Assembly: GCA_002502365.1 (NCBI GenBank)
Contig: DAOJ01000046.1
Coordinates: 1 to 27,274, forward strand
Origin: Euryarchaeota archaeon UBA106
Lineage (GTDB): Archaea; Thermoplasmatota; Poseidoniia; Poseidoniales; Thalassarchaeaceae
Reading direction: 5' to 3'
DNA: 27,274 bases
Shown here: piece by piece, positions 8,329 to 16,065 of the stretch
Layout of the letters: each line of letters starts with the position of its first letter
Numbering within the stretch: position 1 is the stretch's first letter
The notes under the pieces: generated by a model
The model's input: only the letters and a program-made list of their open reading frames with translations
Told to the model about the DNA's origin: nothing
Database searches by the model: none
Made by a program: the position numbers and the translations under genes

Positions 8329-11300
8329 TTAATTTCTAAGAATATGGCTATTCAACTGCTGAGCAGTTGAAATCGCATCGAATCCGAAATTATCATGTAG
8401 AGCTCTTGAAATTAGAGTGAAGTCAGAATCTCTTGTGGCAACTAGAACACAACCAACGTCAGGAATATTCGAAGCGGCATGAACGGTTGAATCTCGCATT
8501 ATGTCAAGGTCACCAGATTCAGGGAAGATATCCATACCATCGATTACACTTCTTGGAGGGGGGTCATCTCTGGCTAATTGCTTGGCTTCGGTTACCCTTT
8601 CAAAAATTTGTGAATGACGAATTAAGAAAGTCTCCAGGTCAACCTCTCTCTTCACCTCGATGTCTACATCGGCTCGGAATCTACCAAAGATTTTCAGAAT
8701 ATTTTCAACTCTCTCTTGCAGAAGTTTAGAGGTAACCGTGGACTTCCAAGCCTTGCTGTCTATGTAGACGTCTTTGAACAAATCTCGAGCAATCTTTGGC
8801 GACCGAGTTCGATTGAGGAATTCAGCCTCGGCAGACACCGGTATTGAAAGATGAATTCGACCTTCCTCGCTTCTCCTCTTGAGCATCCAAACAAAGGCCC
8901 TTTCTACGGTCCAATCGAAAGTACCGTAGTTATCCTGAGAAATCTGACTTAACAAATCATCCTTCAATGCATCGATTAGAATATTTGTGTCTACTAGTAC
9001 CAACGGCCTCAGTGAAAGATGACTCAATGATCGTCGTTGTCGGACTGGGATATTCTTGCTATGTCTGCGGAACAGAGCCTTTTGAGAGCGAACTAATGTT
9101 TGAATTTGGCGAAGGTCAAAATTTTCAGATTGAATCGCAGTTTCAAACATTCTAAGTCCACGAATTGGAGATAAATCTGCAACCTCTTCTGCAATTAGTG
9201 TAATCTCTAGGACATCCTTTCTTTCATTCAATTCCATCAAGAATCTACCCTCGAGTTCACTCCTTCGACTTGGTACCTTACGTCGCATCATCATTTGTGC
9301 TGCTAAGACTCTCCCTCGGAATGGGTCTTCTGGTAATCTGTGCTCTGAAGCATATCTCAGTGCTCTGTCGAGTACTTCTAACCGACGTTTAACAACATCT
9401 CTGTCAGGGCTTTCTTCGGTGTCCATAGCAGGCTCTCTTGAAGATGTATATTCGATTATTCTCTGAGTGGCTATTTCGTTACGACCGGCATCGGCATCAG
9501 CACACACGCGCAAATAGAGTTGAAATCTTGATGTGACAGATGCAATCAATTCAGGATGTTTATCAATCAAATCTATCGCTTCTTTCCAACCACCGGCTAG
9601 AGCGAATTCAATCAGTGATTTTCTAAGTAATAACGAGGACTGTTCGAAATTACCCTTGATTCTCATCGCGGCATCTCGATATGAGCGAGCCGCATTGATT
9701 CGGTCTCCCTTTGCAACCGCAATTGTGGCTCTGACTATTTGGTGATTGGAAGATCCATTGTCATACTGTCTGTACCACATTTCTAAATTAGGAATAGCAG
9801 CATTGTGTTCCAATACCAAATCAGTAGCAAATCTAATGGTTCGCAGTTCTACACTTTCATCTGAGCACAATTCTCCCAAGGATTCCAATGCGGAAGAGAC
9901 TCTATCCTCGACTCCACTCTGTAAATCCATAGTTGCTCTGTTCAAATGTAAGGCACTGATTAGGACGCTGAATAAACTTCTTTCTAGATATGTTAAATCA
10001 GCATCTTGAACGGATTGCTCTAATCTTTCAATACGGTTTTCTTCAACCAATCCATCTCCGTCTGCTCTTAATGCCGCCCTAACTTGGTTAAGTGCCTCAA
10101 GTCCTTTAGAATCCAATTTTTGATGTACAGCCTCCATTGCAGAAGGATTACCACTCAGCAGAGCAATTAATGATGAAGAGGCATTAGTCATTATACCATC
10201 TTGCTCATAATCTGCAAGCGAAAGTATTGCGATCTTCCTCATTTCTTCAAGATCCTCAATAATTGAGATTCCTTTCTTGGCCGGAATTAGATGCCAAACT
10301 AATAGCGCACGATGAGGAAATTTTGAAATTAAATCTGAGTGGTTAAGGAACTCATGACTCAGGCCTTCTACATCTGCTGATAGGGTGTAGATATCCAATA
10401 CTTCTTCCTCTATTCCAAGATTCTTCGTTGAGAGCATTTTTGCGGCGGTCTTTCGAATCGAAATAGGAGCCGCAGCATTACGCATTACACTCAATGCCAA
10501 TTCGTCAGAGGTCTTTGCGAGCCCCTTCAAAATGGAGCGCTCAATACTCGAATCACCTGTTGTCGCAACTAGATTAATCGCTATCTCCATTTGTTTCTCA
10601 TTGCTTATTTCTAATCCGCTCAGAATAGAAAGCGCCTCATCCTCTCTATTTGCAAGTGTAAGCTGCTCTATTGCCTCCCAGTTAAGTGAATCAGGAGGGG
10701 AGTGCCCATGTTTTTCGAGAATTTGTATCCCGCTAAGTATTCTGTCAACATCAGATATTTCACCAGATTGGAAATTTTTCCATGCCTCGAGTTGAATTGC
10801 CTTGGAAATCCTATCATCCCCACTAGTTAAGACAACATCATTCCAATTTTCGCTGGTTCCTGTTCTGATCGAAAGCAAGGTCGATTGTGCCTTTGCCAAA
10901 GGTCGCAAACTCTCGGATTCTATCCTATCGAAAATTGCAATAGACTCATCATATCTTCCTGCAGCCAATAGTACCGATTCCAACATCATGTAATCTCCTG
11001 ACATTTCGTGTAGTGAGGGATTCATCCATGCTTTCCACTTTTGAGGGCGGGGTTTTCCGGATTTCAAATCTCTAGTAATTTTTTGAATTGTCGATGCTTG
11101 ATGAACGTCCAATTGAAGTGTACAGGATTCTAGCCAAGCCAGTAAGGCGGCAGAATCGAGGGGGTCGAAATCAGCCTGACTCAGCCATCCTTCTGAATCT
11201 ACCACATTCACATTTTCGGATATAGGGAATCTGCCTAATTCAGCTAGTAACGGTGCCTCCCTAGCCATACGCTCCCAAACGGGATGCACACCGGATTCAC

Positions 11301-11697
11301 ACTCTTTTCTCAGGGCAATAACAGCCTCGTCCCATTCGTTGTTCCAAGAATCGCCCATCTTGTGTTTTTGCGCAATCAAAACTGCGAGCCTGTAGGCTGG
11401 AGATTGATTTGAGGAAATTACTGATTGTGGTAACTCTAACCGATCTTGTAGTCCGGAACGGCCTCCTCTACCACCTCTTCTACCTATACGTCGATTTGGC
11501 CTACTTGCCCTACCGTCTGAAGAATTTGGGTCAATCGAATCCGGAGCAGATTGATTTACTGCTAAAAAGGCCAAAGCTTTCCATTCTTTGCTGAGTAAAT
11601 TCCAAGCCTTGGGTCTCTGAATTTCGGATTTTCGACGACCAGAATCGTCACCTGCTCTTTGCAATTGTTCGATACAATCGAGCAGGTAATCCTCCAA
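8329..11697 (-). CDS. Large helical-repeat protein with C-terminal PIN nuclease domain
   Basis: I recognise only the C-terminal part of this 1122-residue protein. From about residue 897 it has a PIN-domain pattern: LVDTNILIDALKD (D903), an acidic pair at E957/E959, D1065/D1069 in GDLDIMRDSTVHAA, and ATRDSDFTLIS (D1090/D1092). All four acidic positions of the metal-dependent ribonuclease site seem present, so it should be active. Residues about 50-75 hold a basic Arg/Gly patch (RRIGRRGGRGGRSG) suited to nucleic-acid binding. Residues about 100-890 are Leu/Ala/Glu-rich and helical, resembling TPR-like repeats. No membrane segment is seen. The start is TTG at 11697 with GGAGTGAT 5 nt upstream. 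Small VapC toxins are about 130 residues with an antitoxin gene beside them; here no antitoxin is seen, so an RNA-processing or decay factor is likelier. Confidence 0.88.
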   Translation of the reverse strand: MEDYLLDCIEQLQRAGDDSGRRKSEIQRPKAWNLLSKEWKALAFLAVNQSAPDSIDPNSSDGRASRPNRRIGRRGGRGGRSGLQDRLELPQSVISSNQSPAYRLAVLIAQKHKMGDSWNNEWDEAVIALRKECESGVHPVWERMAREAPLLAELGRFPISENVNVVDSEGWLSQADFDPLDSAALLAWLESCTLQLDVHQASTIQKITRDLKSGKPRPQKWKAWMNPSLHEMSGDYMMLESVLLAAGRYDESIAIFDRIESESLRPLAKAQSTLLSIRTGTSENWNDVVLTSGDDRISKAIQLEAWKNFQSGEISDVDRILSGIQILEKHGHSPPDSLNWEAIEQLTLANREDEALSILSGLEISNEKQMEIAINLVATTGDSSIERSILKGLAKTSDELALSVMRNAAAPISIRKTAAKMLSTKNLGIEEEVLDIYTLSADVEGLSHEFLNHSDLISKFPHRALLVWHLIPAKKGISIIEDLEEMRKIAILSLADYEQDGIMTNASSSLIALLSGNPSAMEAVHQKLDSKGLEALNQVRAALRADGDGLVEENRIERLEQSVQDADLTYLERSLFSVLISALHLNRATMDLQSGVEDRVSSALESLGELCSDESVELRTIRFATDLVLEHNAAIPNLEMWYRQYDNGSSNHQIVRATIAVAKGDRINAARSYRDAAMRIKGNFEQSSLLLRKSLIEFALAGGWKEAIDLIDKHPELIASVTSRFQLYLRVCADADAGRNEIATQRIIEYTSSREPAMDTEESPDRDVVKRRLEVLDRALRYASEHRLPEDPFRGRVLAAQMMMRRKVPSRRSELEGRFLMELNERKDVLEITLIAEEVADLSPIRGLRMFETAIQSENFDLRQIQTLVRSQKALFRRHSKNIPVRQRRSLSHLSLRPLVLVDTNILIDALKDDLLSQISQDNYGTFDWTVERAFVWMLKRRSEEGRIHLSIPVSAEAEFLNRTRSPKIARDLFKDVYIDSKAWKSTVTSKLLQERVENILKIFGRFRADVDIEVKREVDLETFLIRHSQIFERVTEAKQLARDDPPPRSVIDGMDIFPESGDLDIMRDSTVHAASNIPDVGCVLVATRDSDFTLISRALHDNFGFDAISTAQQLNSHILRN

Positions 11698-11711
11698 ATT
11701 GAATCACTCCG

Positions 11712-11739
11712 GTAGGCACACCGCCCCACCCCTGCCTAC
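11712..11739. promoter_or_regulatory. Inverted repeat upstream of the PIN-protein gene
   Basis: GTAGGCA and TGCCTAC are perfect 7-bp inverted arms separated by 14 nt of C-rich sequence. The element starts 15 nt before the TTG start of the PIN gene, so it could be an operator or a leader hairpin. The arms are seen directly; the function is unknown. Confidence 0.4.
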
Positions 11740-11749
11740 ATCAACACAT

Positions 11750-11768
11750 CGCCTTGCTATGCAAGGCG
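11750..11768. promoter_or_regulatory. 8-bp palindrome in the divergent intergenic region
   Basis: CGCCTTGC, TAT, GCAAGGCG is a perfect 8-bp stem with a 3-nt loop. It sits about midway between the divergent starts at 11697 and 11811, where one dimeric regulator could control both genes. A cruciform or RNA hairpin is also possible. Confidence 0.45.
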
Positions 11769-11810
11769 TGAGAAGGAGAACTCAAGACCTCTAGAGCCTG
11801 CCGAAGTAAC

Positions 11811-12284
11811 GTGGAAATCATCGAAGCCCTCATTCTCTTGTTGCACCCTATTGCAGCATTGGTGATCATTCGAGAGTTCGCTAGGCAACGAAACTGGCGA
11901 AAGTTGAGCGTTTCGTTAAGGGGCTCGGAAAGAGCTAAGGAATTAGATAATCATGAATTGCAAGGGGAGCGATTATTTCGCTGGGTGCTGATTGTTGTTG
12001 CATTAGCTTTCGCCGCCAAAGTAGCATCATCTCTACTCTCCGGGGAAGACTTCACGATCGACTTGTTAATGCCTGGACATTTCCATGGCTGGGCCGGATT
12101 ACTTGGAGTAGCGCTAATGACTTACCTCTGGAATTTAGGTAGGAAGACAAGCGCCGAAAAAAAGGCCGGAAAATCATTTGTGAAATTAAAGCAGTTACAC
12201 GGTAAACTTAGTGATGTTATGATTGGATTAATTGCCATTCATGCCTTCCTTGGCTTTCTCTATCTCTTGCAATTAATCGGCTAA
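11811..12284 (+). CDS. Four-helix membrane protein with paired histidines (DUF4079/b561-like)
   Basis: The 157 residues form about four hydrophobic segments (roughly 3-20, 55-75, 90-108 and 133-155). Histidines sit where heme ligands would be expected: H12 in LLLHPIA, H90/H92 in PGHFHGWAGL, H130 in KQLHGKL and H144 in AIHAFLGF. The LHP motif, the PHxxG-like motif and the His before the last helix recall the DUF4079 family and, more loosely, cytochrome b561-type diheme proteins. Family membership and heme binding are inferences. The start is GTG at 11811 with no clear ribosome binding site, so the message may be leaderless. The gene is divergent from the PIN gene, and its stop codon overlaps that of the convergent DHH gene by 2 nt. 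Confidence 0.75.
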   Translation: MEIIEALILLLHPIAALVIIREFARQRNWRKLSVSLRGSERAKELDNHELQGERLFRWVLIVVALAFAAKVASSLLSGEDFTIDLLMPGHFHGWAGLLGVALMTYLWNLGRKTSAEKKAGKSFVKLKQLHGKLSDVMIGLIAIHAFLGFLYLLQLIG

Positions 12285-13264
12285 CGATTTGCCCACATTT
12301 TCAACCATTCTCGAATATTATCGTCAATATCTCCGTCGATTACTTTCCTCTCAACCCTTTGACCATTTTCTAGCGGTTGAATCCTACAACCGCAAGCATT
12401 GGCATGACCCCCTCCGTCGGGGTCAAATCTGGTCGCTAACTGAGTTAGATCGAATATCCCACCTTCCGTGTGTAGGAAAGAGTTGGTGTAAAATGAGGCC
12501 GAAACAGGATAACTATCTTCCTCTCCAAATCCAGCACCAACATCTCCATGAATAACCATACATGCATCGCATTCATCGCCCGCTAAGGCGGTAACACGAT
12601 AGCCATTTGAACGCACCCCCATGTCTTCTAATCGGACCACAGCGAGCCTATCAATTACTTCCAATCGATCCTCAATAATTGAATTTGCACGAGTTAGATA
12701 GTCTCGTTTTTCAGCAACAACTGACGAAATATTTTCAGAAGAAAGAATTTGCTCTACGGAATCCCCACGACTCAGAGCCTCCAATATTTCTAGAGAGATT
12801 ATGTCATTACCCCCGATGATTCTTCCTAGCCAAACCACGGGATGGTCTGAGAGAAACTCCTCTTTACTAACAGAACCCCCATCCAGCTTGTCTACCCATT
12901 CCATAAGGTCACTCAAGTCTGAAACATCGACTACCTCACCAACCAAATCAAAGGCAATTCTTGCAGCTGATGGAGTAGGCTTCCAAACCACCACCATCTC
13001 AGAATTGTCATCATCATCAATTGGTGCGTTGGATTGGTGATGATCAATACTCAATCCACATTGAGAATGTCTAGGTAAATCACAAACCGCTGTATTCCGA
13101 TCAATTACTTCATCCAACATTCCAGCACGAAGAGCGCCCGGGTGCCCAAAAATGATTTCGGAATCTTTCCACCATCTTCTCAATATAGCTGCAGTCACTA
13201 CTCCGTCTAGGTCTGAATCTGTGACGATTCGATGAATCTCGAGCGACAATGCAGGGTGAGGCAC
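12281..13264 (-). CDS. DHH-family phosphoesterase (RecJ/NrnA-like)
   Basis: This 327-residue cytosolic protein has the DHH/DHHA1 architecture. Motif I is TDSDLDG (D16, D18, D20), motif II is CDLP (D62) and motif III is DHH at 74-76; these bind two metals, usually Mn. A linker leads to a C-terminal DHHA1 domain with GGGHANACGC near residues 285-294, which grips the substrate. Family members hydrolyse short oligonucleotides, pAp, cyclic dinucleotides or single-stranded DNA. At this length, without RecJ-type extra domains, a nanoRNase or pAp-phosphatase type is likely, but the substrate cannot be fixed. The start is GTG at 13264 without an obvious ribosome binding site. An insertion of Asp residues after DHH (PIDDDDNSE) is unusual. 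The stop shares two bases with the convergent membrane-protein gene. Confidence 0.9.
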   Translation of the reverse strand: MPHPALSLEIHRIVTDSDLDGVVTAAILRRWWKDSEIIFGHPGALRAGMLDEVIDRNTAVCDLPRHSQCGLSIDHHQSNAPIDDDDNSEMVVVWKPTPSAARIAFDLVGEVVDVSDLSDLMEWVDKLDGGSVSKEEFLSDHPVVWLGRIIGGNDIISLEILEALSRGDSVEQILSSENISSVVAEKRDYLTRANSIIEDRLEVIDRLAVVRLEDMGVRSNGYRVTALAGDECDACMVIHGDVGAGFGEEDSYPVSASFYTNSFLHTEGGIFDLTQLATRFDPDGGGHANACGCRIQPLENGQRVERKVIDGDIDDNIREWLKMWANR

Positions 13265-13310
13265 CGTAGGTCTGCGTCACACTCAACCTATCATTTGTTT
13301 GGCTGGTAAG

Positions 13311-13320
13311 TTATACAATA
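13311..13320. promoter_or_regulatory. Possible shared TATA element between DHH and Nudix genes
   Basis: TTATACAATA reads as a TATA-like box on both strands. It is about 46 nt from the DHH start (leader of about 25 nt) and about 43 nt from the preferred Nudix start (leader of about 20 nt). It is the only such element in the short divergent gap. Confidence 0.35.
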
Positions 13321-13362
13321 ATGGCTCCCTTTTTGAAAAAATTACTTGACGATAGCAGGATA

Positions 13363-13797
13363 ATGGACAAATGTATGATGCCTATCCCACACCCTATGGA
13401 GACGTCATGCGGCTTCGTTCTAGTCAATTATGACAGCGTTCTCCTATTGCAATATCCACAGGGACATTGGTCATATCCGAAGGGACATGTAGAGGGGGAA
13501 GAGGACCATTTCCAAACCGCTCGCAGAGAGTTAAAAGAAGAAACCGGAATCAATGAGGTCGAGATTGATTCTGGATGGAGTCACAGAACGGAATACACAT
13601 TCCAGAAGAAGGGCAAACCGGTGGAAAAGCAAGTATTCTGGTACATTGCTTCAACCAATCAACTTGAGGTTAAATTATCTCACGAACACACTAACTATCT
13701 GTGGCTTAGTTTCGATGACGCAGAAGATCAACTTACATTCGAGCAGGAGAAATCACTTCTTCGTGAGGCAAGAGCTTACCTGAATCCTGCCAACTAA
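13363..13797 (+). CDS. Nudix hydrolase, bis(5'-nucleosyl)-tetraphosphatase-like
   Basis: The protein is about 144 residues. A complete Nudix box (Gx5Ex7REUxEExGU) runs from GHVEGEEDHF to RRELKEETGI, preceded by HWSYPKGH as in NUDT2-type Ap4A hydrolases (HWTPPKGH). LSHEHTNYLWLSFDDA near the end matches the NUDT2 motif LSHEHxxYxWL. Family members split diadenosine tetraphosphate into ATP and AMP and remove this stress nucleotide; the substrate is inferred from these motifs. Start choice is uncertain. The frame opens with an ATG at 13321, directly after a TATA-like box, which argues for a later start. ATG codons at 13363, 13375, 13378 and 13396 are candidates; homology begins near 13396. It is convergent with the adenosyltransferase gene. 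Confidence 0.9.
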   Translation: MDKCMMPIPHPMETSCGFVLVNYDSVLLLQYPQGHWSYPKGHVEGEEDHFQTARRELKEETGINEVEIDSGWSHRTEYTFQKKGKPVEKQVFWYIASTNQLEVKLSHEHTNYLWLSFDDAEDQLTFEQEKSLLREARAYLNPAN

Positions 13798-13812
13798 AAT
13801 TGATTCGAAAAT

Positions 13813-14430
13813 TCACTTTCTCTTGCCTAAAGGCGTCCATAGAGTCTCTTCTTTTCCAGTCTTTGCAGTTAACCATCGACTGAGTACAAAACAGTGGTCT
13901 GAGAGCCTATTGAGATAGCTAATTACCTCAGGTCGAATTTCTTCTCGTAGCCCGCAAGCTTCTCTTTCAGCCCTTCTAACAATTGTTCGAGCCATGTGTA
14001 AATTTGCAACAGCAGGGCTACCTGTTGGTAGGATAAAGGAAGTTAGAGGTTGCAAGTCCTCCAGCATTGAATCCATTTCTGTAACCAATCTATCGCAAGC
14101 CTCGATTCCAATTATTGACATTTGTTCTGGCAGGCCATTTGGAGGACAGGCACATTCAGCACCGACATCAAACAATTCTTGCTGAATTAATCCTAGCATA
14201 TCATCAGCACTTTCGTAGACTGAAAAATATTCTGGATTTCCTTCCCCGGTAGATGTATCTTTAGAGGCCCGATTCAATTCCATGCGGACTAATCCAATAG
14301 CAGAATTTGCCTCATCGATCGTCCCATAGATTGCAACCCGGGGGTGCTCTTTTCCAACCCGAGTACCATCTACCAAAGAGGTGTCTCCTTTGTCTCCACC
14401 GCCGGTATGAACCTTGGTTATCCGAACCAT
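13813..14430 (-). CDS. Cob(I)alamin adenosyltransferase, PduO type
   Basis: This 205-residue enzyme transfers the adenosyl group of ATP to cob(I)alamin, making adenosylcobalamin. The N-terminal TGGGDKGDTSL motif binds ATP. GTIDEANSAIGLVR, ARTIVRRAERE and LNRLSDHCFVLSRWL are the conserved helices of the PduO/MMAB trimer, and the Arg and Asp of those motifs line the active site. A residue stretch near 55-75 (KDTSTGEGNPEYFSVYES) looks like a loop insertion. The ATG at 14430 has GAGGG 6 nt upstream. It is last of three minus-strand genes, 48 nt after the membrane protein. The obvious client in this window is NrdJ, which uses adenosylcobalamin, though the genes are 7 kb apart. The organism may salvage corrinoids; no synthesis genes are seen here. 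Confidence 0.95.
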   Translation of the reverse strand: MVRITKVHTGGGDKGDTSLVDGTRVGKEHPRVAIYGTIDEANSAIGLVRMELNRASKDTSTGEGNPEYFSVYESADDMLGLIQQELFDVGAECACPPNGLPEQMSIIGIEACDRLVTEMDSMLEDLQPLTSFILPTGSPAVANLHMARTIVRRAEREACGLREEIRPEVISYLNRLSDHCFVLSRWLTAKTGKEETLWTPLGKRK

Positions 14431-14478
14431 GTTAGTCCCTCCGAGTATGAATCAGAATTTCAATCGTCCCCACTTCAA

Positions 14479-15213
14479 TCATTCCTCTTCTGATACAAAG
14501 GGCGTGTTTAACTTCGACAATTCTTTCTCAATTGTTTGTATCCAAGCGGGGTCCACTGCATCCCAACCACCGATTGCTTGCAATTCTTCCACATGTTCCC
14601 TTTCTGCACTTGGATTACCTAGATGTTTGTGGATTAAAGCAAGAGCTGCATGACTCATCGCATTGAGCCATTGATCATCCATGTCCCAAGACCGTTCAAA
14701 GTGTGAAATCGCTCCTCTAGGTCCCTGTAGTAACCCTCTACTTACTTGCCTGAGACCCGATTTTGACCAGGTAATACCTTGAACACCCACAACTAGGCCT
14801 CTGAATGCAAGATAAATTTCTAACATAACCACAACAGAGGCTGAAATAAATGAAATTAGGTGGTAAGTCGAATTCATTTCATCCCATGAATCGGCCATCA
14901 AACTAACAGTTCCTACACATAGCAGAACACCTCCAAAGGGCGCCACTAACACATCTTGCTGCGTCACCACCATGTGCCTAACACCGTACATAACGGCGAG
15001 ACCACCAAAAATTGCTGCGGTTACCGTAGGTGCTAAAATCGCAGTATCTCTTGGGGCATTTCTGCTGATTAGGAATATTAAACCCAAAGCTATACTACAC
15101 CATCCGAATTTATTTCCAAACTCGGGGAAAGGCTGCAACCGTGCGTAATACAATGAAACGGTCCCAAGAGCGAAAAATAGTACAATCCAATAATCCAATT
15201 CATCAGTATTCAT
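14479..15213 (-). CDS. Multi-pass membrane protein with soluble C-terminal domain, unknown
   Basis: I do not recognise this 244-residue protein. It has about five to six hydrophobic segments in residues 7-150 (for example YWIVLFFALGTVSLYYA, WCSIALGLIFLIS and LISFISASVVVMLEIYLAF). A soluble region of about 90 residues (155-244) follows, in which DQWLNAMSHAALALIHKHLG and SAEREHVEELQAIGG look like a TPR-type helical pair. The start ATG overlaps the stop of the upstream small gene (ATGA), so the two are probably translationally coupled. No catalytic motif is visible. The pair precedes the cobalamin adenosyltransferase gene. A role in corrinoid handling would be speculation. Confidence 0.8.
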   Translation of the reverse strand: MNTDELDYWIVLFFALGTVSLYYARLQPFPEFGNKFGWCSIALGLIFLISRNAPRDTAILAPTVTAAIFGGLAVMYGVRHMVVTQQDVLVAPFGGVLLCVGTVSLMADSWDEMNSTYHLISFISASVVVMLEIYLAFRGLVVGVQGITWSKSGLRQVSRGLLQGPRGAISHFERSWDMDDQWLNAMSHAALALIHKHLGNPSAEREHVEELQAIGGWDAVDPAWIQTIEKELSKLNTPFVSEEE

Positions 15214-15539
15214 TCTGAATCACTCCGTGGCTCGTCACGCCAACCTGGCTTCCAAAAATCATCATCGTCCAACCACTTTAACCATTCATCATCTGTAGCT
15301 CGTAAAAGGCGTAGTGCGCGCCTATCCAAGCCCTCAAGAAGAGCATCATCCACTTCTCCTTCTGAGTGTGCATCGGTCCACTCGATTTGTATCTGTCGAA
15401 CCAACCTTCTACCTTCTTCTGGGTTATCAAAATTCATCTCACAAGATTCTCTTAAATCTTGTAGCCAAATTCTTGTACCACGAATATGTAGGTCATCTTG
15501 CAAGGGCTTTTCCTTGCGTTTGAATGGCCACCAACTCAT
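15210..15539 (-). CDS. Small acidic protein coupled to the membrane-protein gene, unknown
   Basis: A 109-residue soluble protein, Asp/Glu/Trp-rich, starting MSWWPFKRKEKP. The WWPFKRK opening looks like an amphipathic, basic membrane-contact segment; the rest is helical with an acidic run (EWLKWLDDDDFWKPGW). No known family was recognised. The ATG at 15539 has AAGGAT upstream at acceptable spacing; a TTG at 15548 would add three residues. Its stop overlaps the next start by 4 nt (ATGA), implying translational coupling and perhaps a stoichiometric partner of the membrane protein. Confidence 0.75.
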   Translation of the reverse strand: MSWWPFKRKEKPLQDDLHIRGTRIWLQDLRESCEMNFDNPEEGRRLVRQIQIEWTDAHSEGEVDDALLEGLDRRALRLLRATDDEWLKWLDDDDFWKPGWRDEPRSDSE

Positions 15540-15618
15540 GATTCTCAATCCTTGGGCACAAGCCGTCAGCCTTGATGCTTACGAATTAATCAAAGGATGA
15601 CAACAACCCCGCGCTTAC

Positions 15619-16053
15619 ATGGGACGTATCGTCGTGCACCTCCATGGTAGGGCTAAAGACGCAGCATTTAGCATGGCTATCTCAGATTATGCTAACAGAT
15701 TATCAGCAGAGGGAGTATCTCTCTCCGAGCATAGAAACCGGACGGATCCAGAGGCTTATCTGAAATCAATCGTGGAAAAAGCAGGTAAAAATAACGTGAT
15801 TGTACTCGAAGAAAAAGGAGAAATTCTAGATTCTATTGGGTACGCTGAGAAGTTGAAAAATTGGCGTCTTTCAAGTTCTGACATACACTTGGTTGTTGGC
15901 CCTCCGGGTGGTTTCGGAGAGTATAGTGAAGGTATGTCATCTCTGTCGCTTGGGTTGATTACTTTACCACATGAGTTAGCCTCAGTTGTTTTGTTAGAGC
16001 AATTATACCGGGCCTCAACAATCATCAAAGGATTACCATATCATAGGGCATAA
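15619..16053 (+). CDS. rlmH: RlmH-type SPOUT rRNA methyltransferase
   Basis: This 144-residue protein fits the RlmH (YbeA) family, which N3-methylates pseudouridine 1915 in helix 69 of 23S rRNA in bacteria using S-adenosylmethionine. IVLEEKGEILDSIGYAEKL matches the IxLDxxGkxxsSexFA motif. LVVGPPGGFGEY is the SAM-knot glycine loop, and LPHELASVVLLEQLYRA...KGLPYHR is the C-terminal motif with the closing YHR signature. The length is slightly under the usual 155. The N-terminus begins with VVHLHGRAKDAAF. No clear ribosome binding site precedes the ATG, so it may be leaderless. It converges with panD, 12 nt apart. Archaeal homologues are known, so presence is not surprising; the target position in this organism is inferred. 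Confidence 0.88.
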   Translation: MGRIVVHLHGRAKDAAFSMAISDYANRLSAEGVSLSEHRNRTDPEAYLKSIVEKAGKNNVIVLEEKGEILDSIGYAEKLKNWRLSSSDIHLVVGPPGGFGEYSEGMSSLSLGLITLPHELASVVLLEQLYRASTIIKGLPYHRA

Positions 16054-16065
16054 TTTTGGGCTGAA

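Noticed and set aside
8329..9100. VapBC-type toxin-antitoxin module
   Set aside because: The PIN domain is fused to about 900 other residues and no small antitoxin gene is adjacent.
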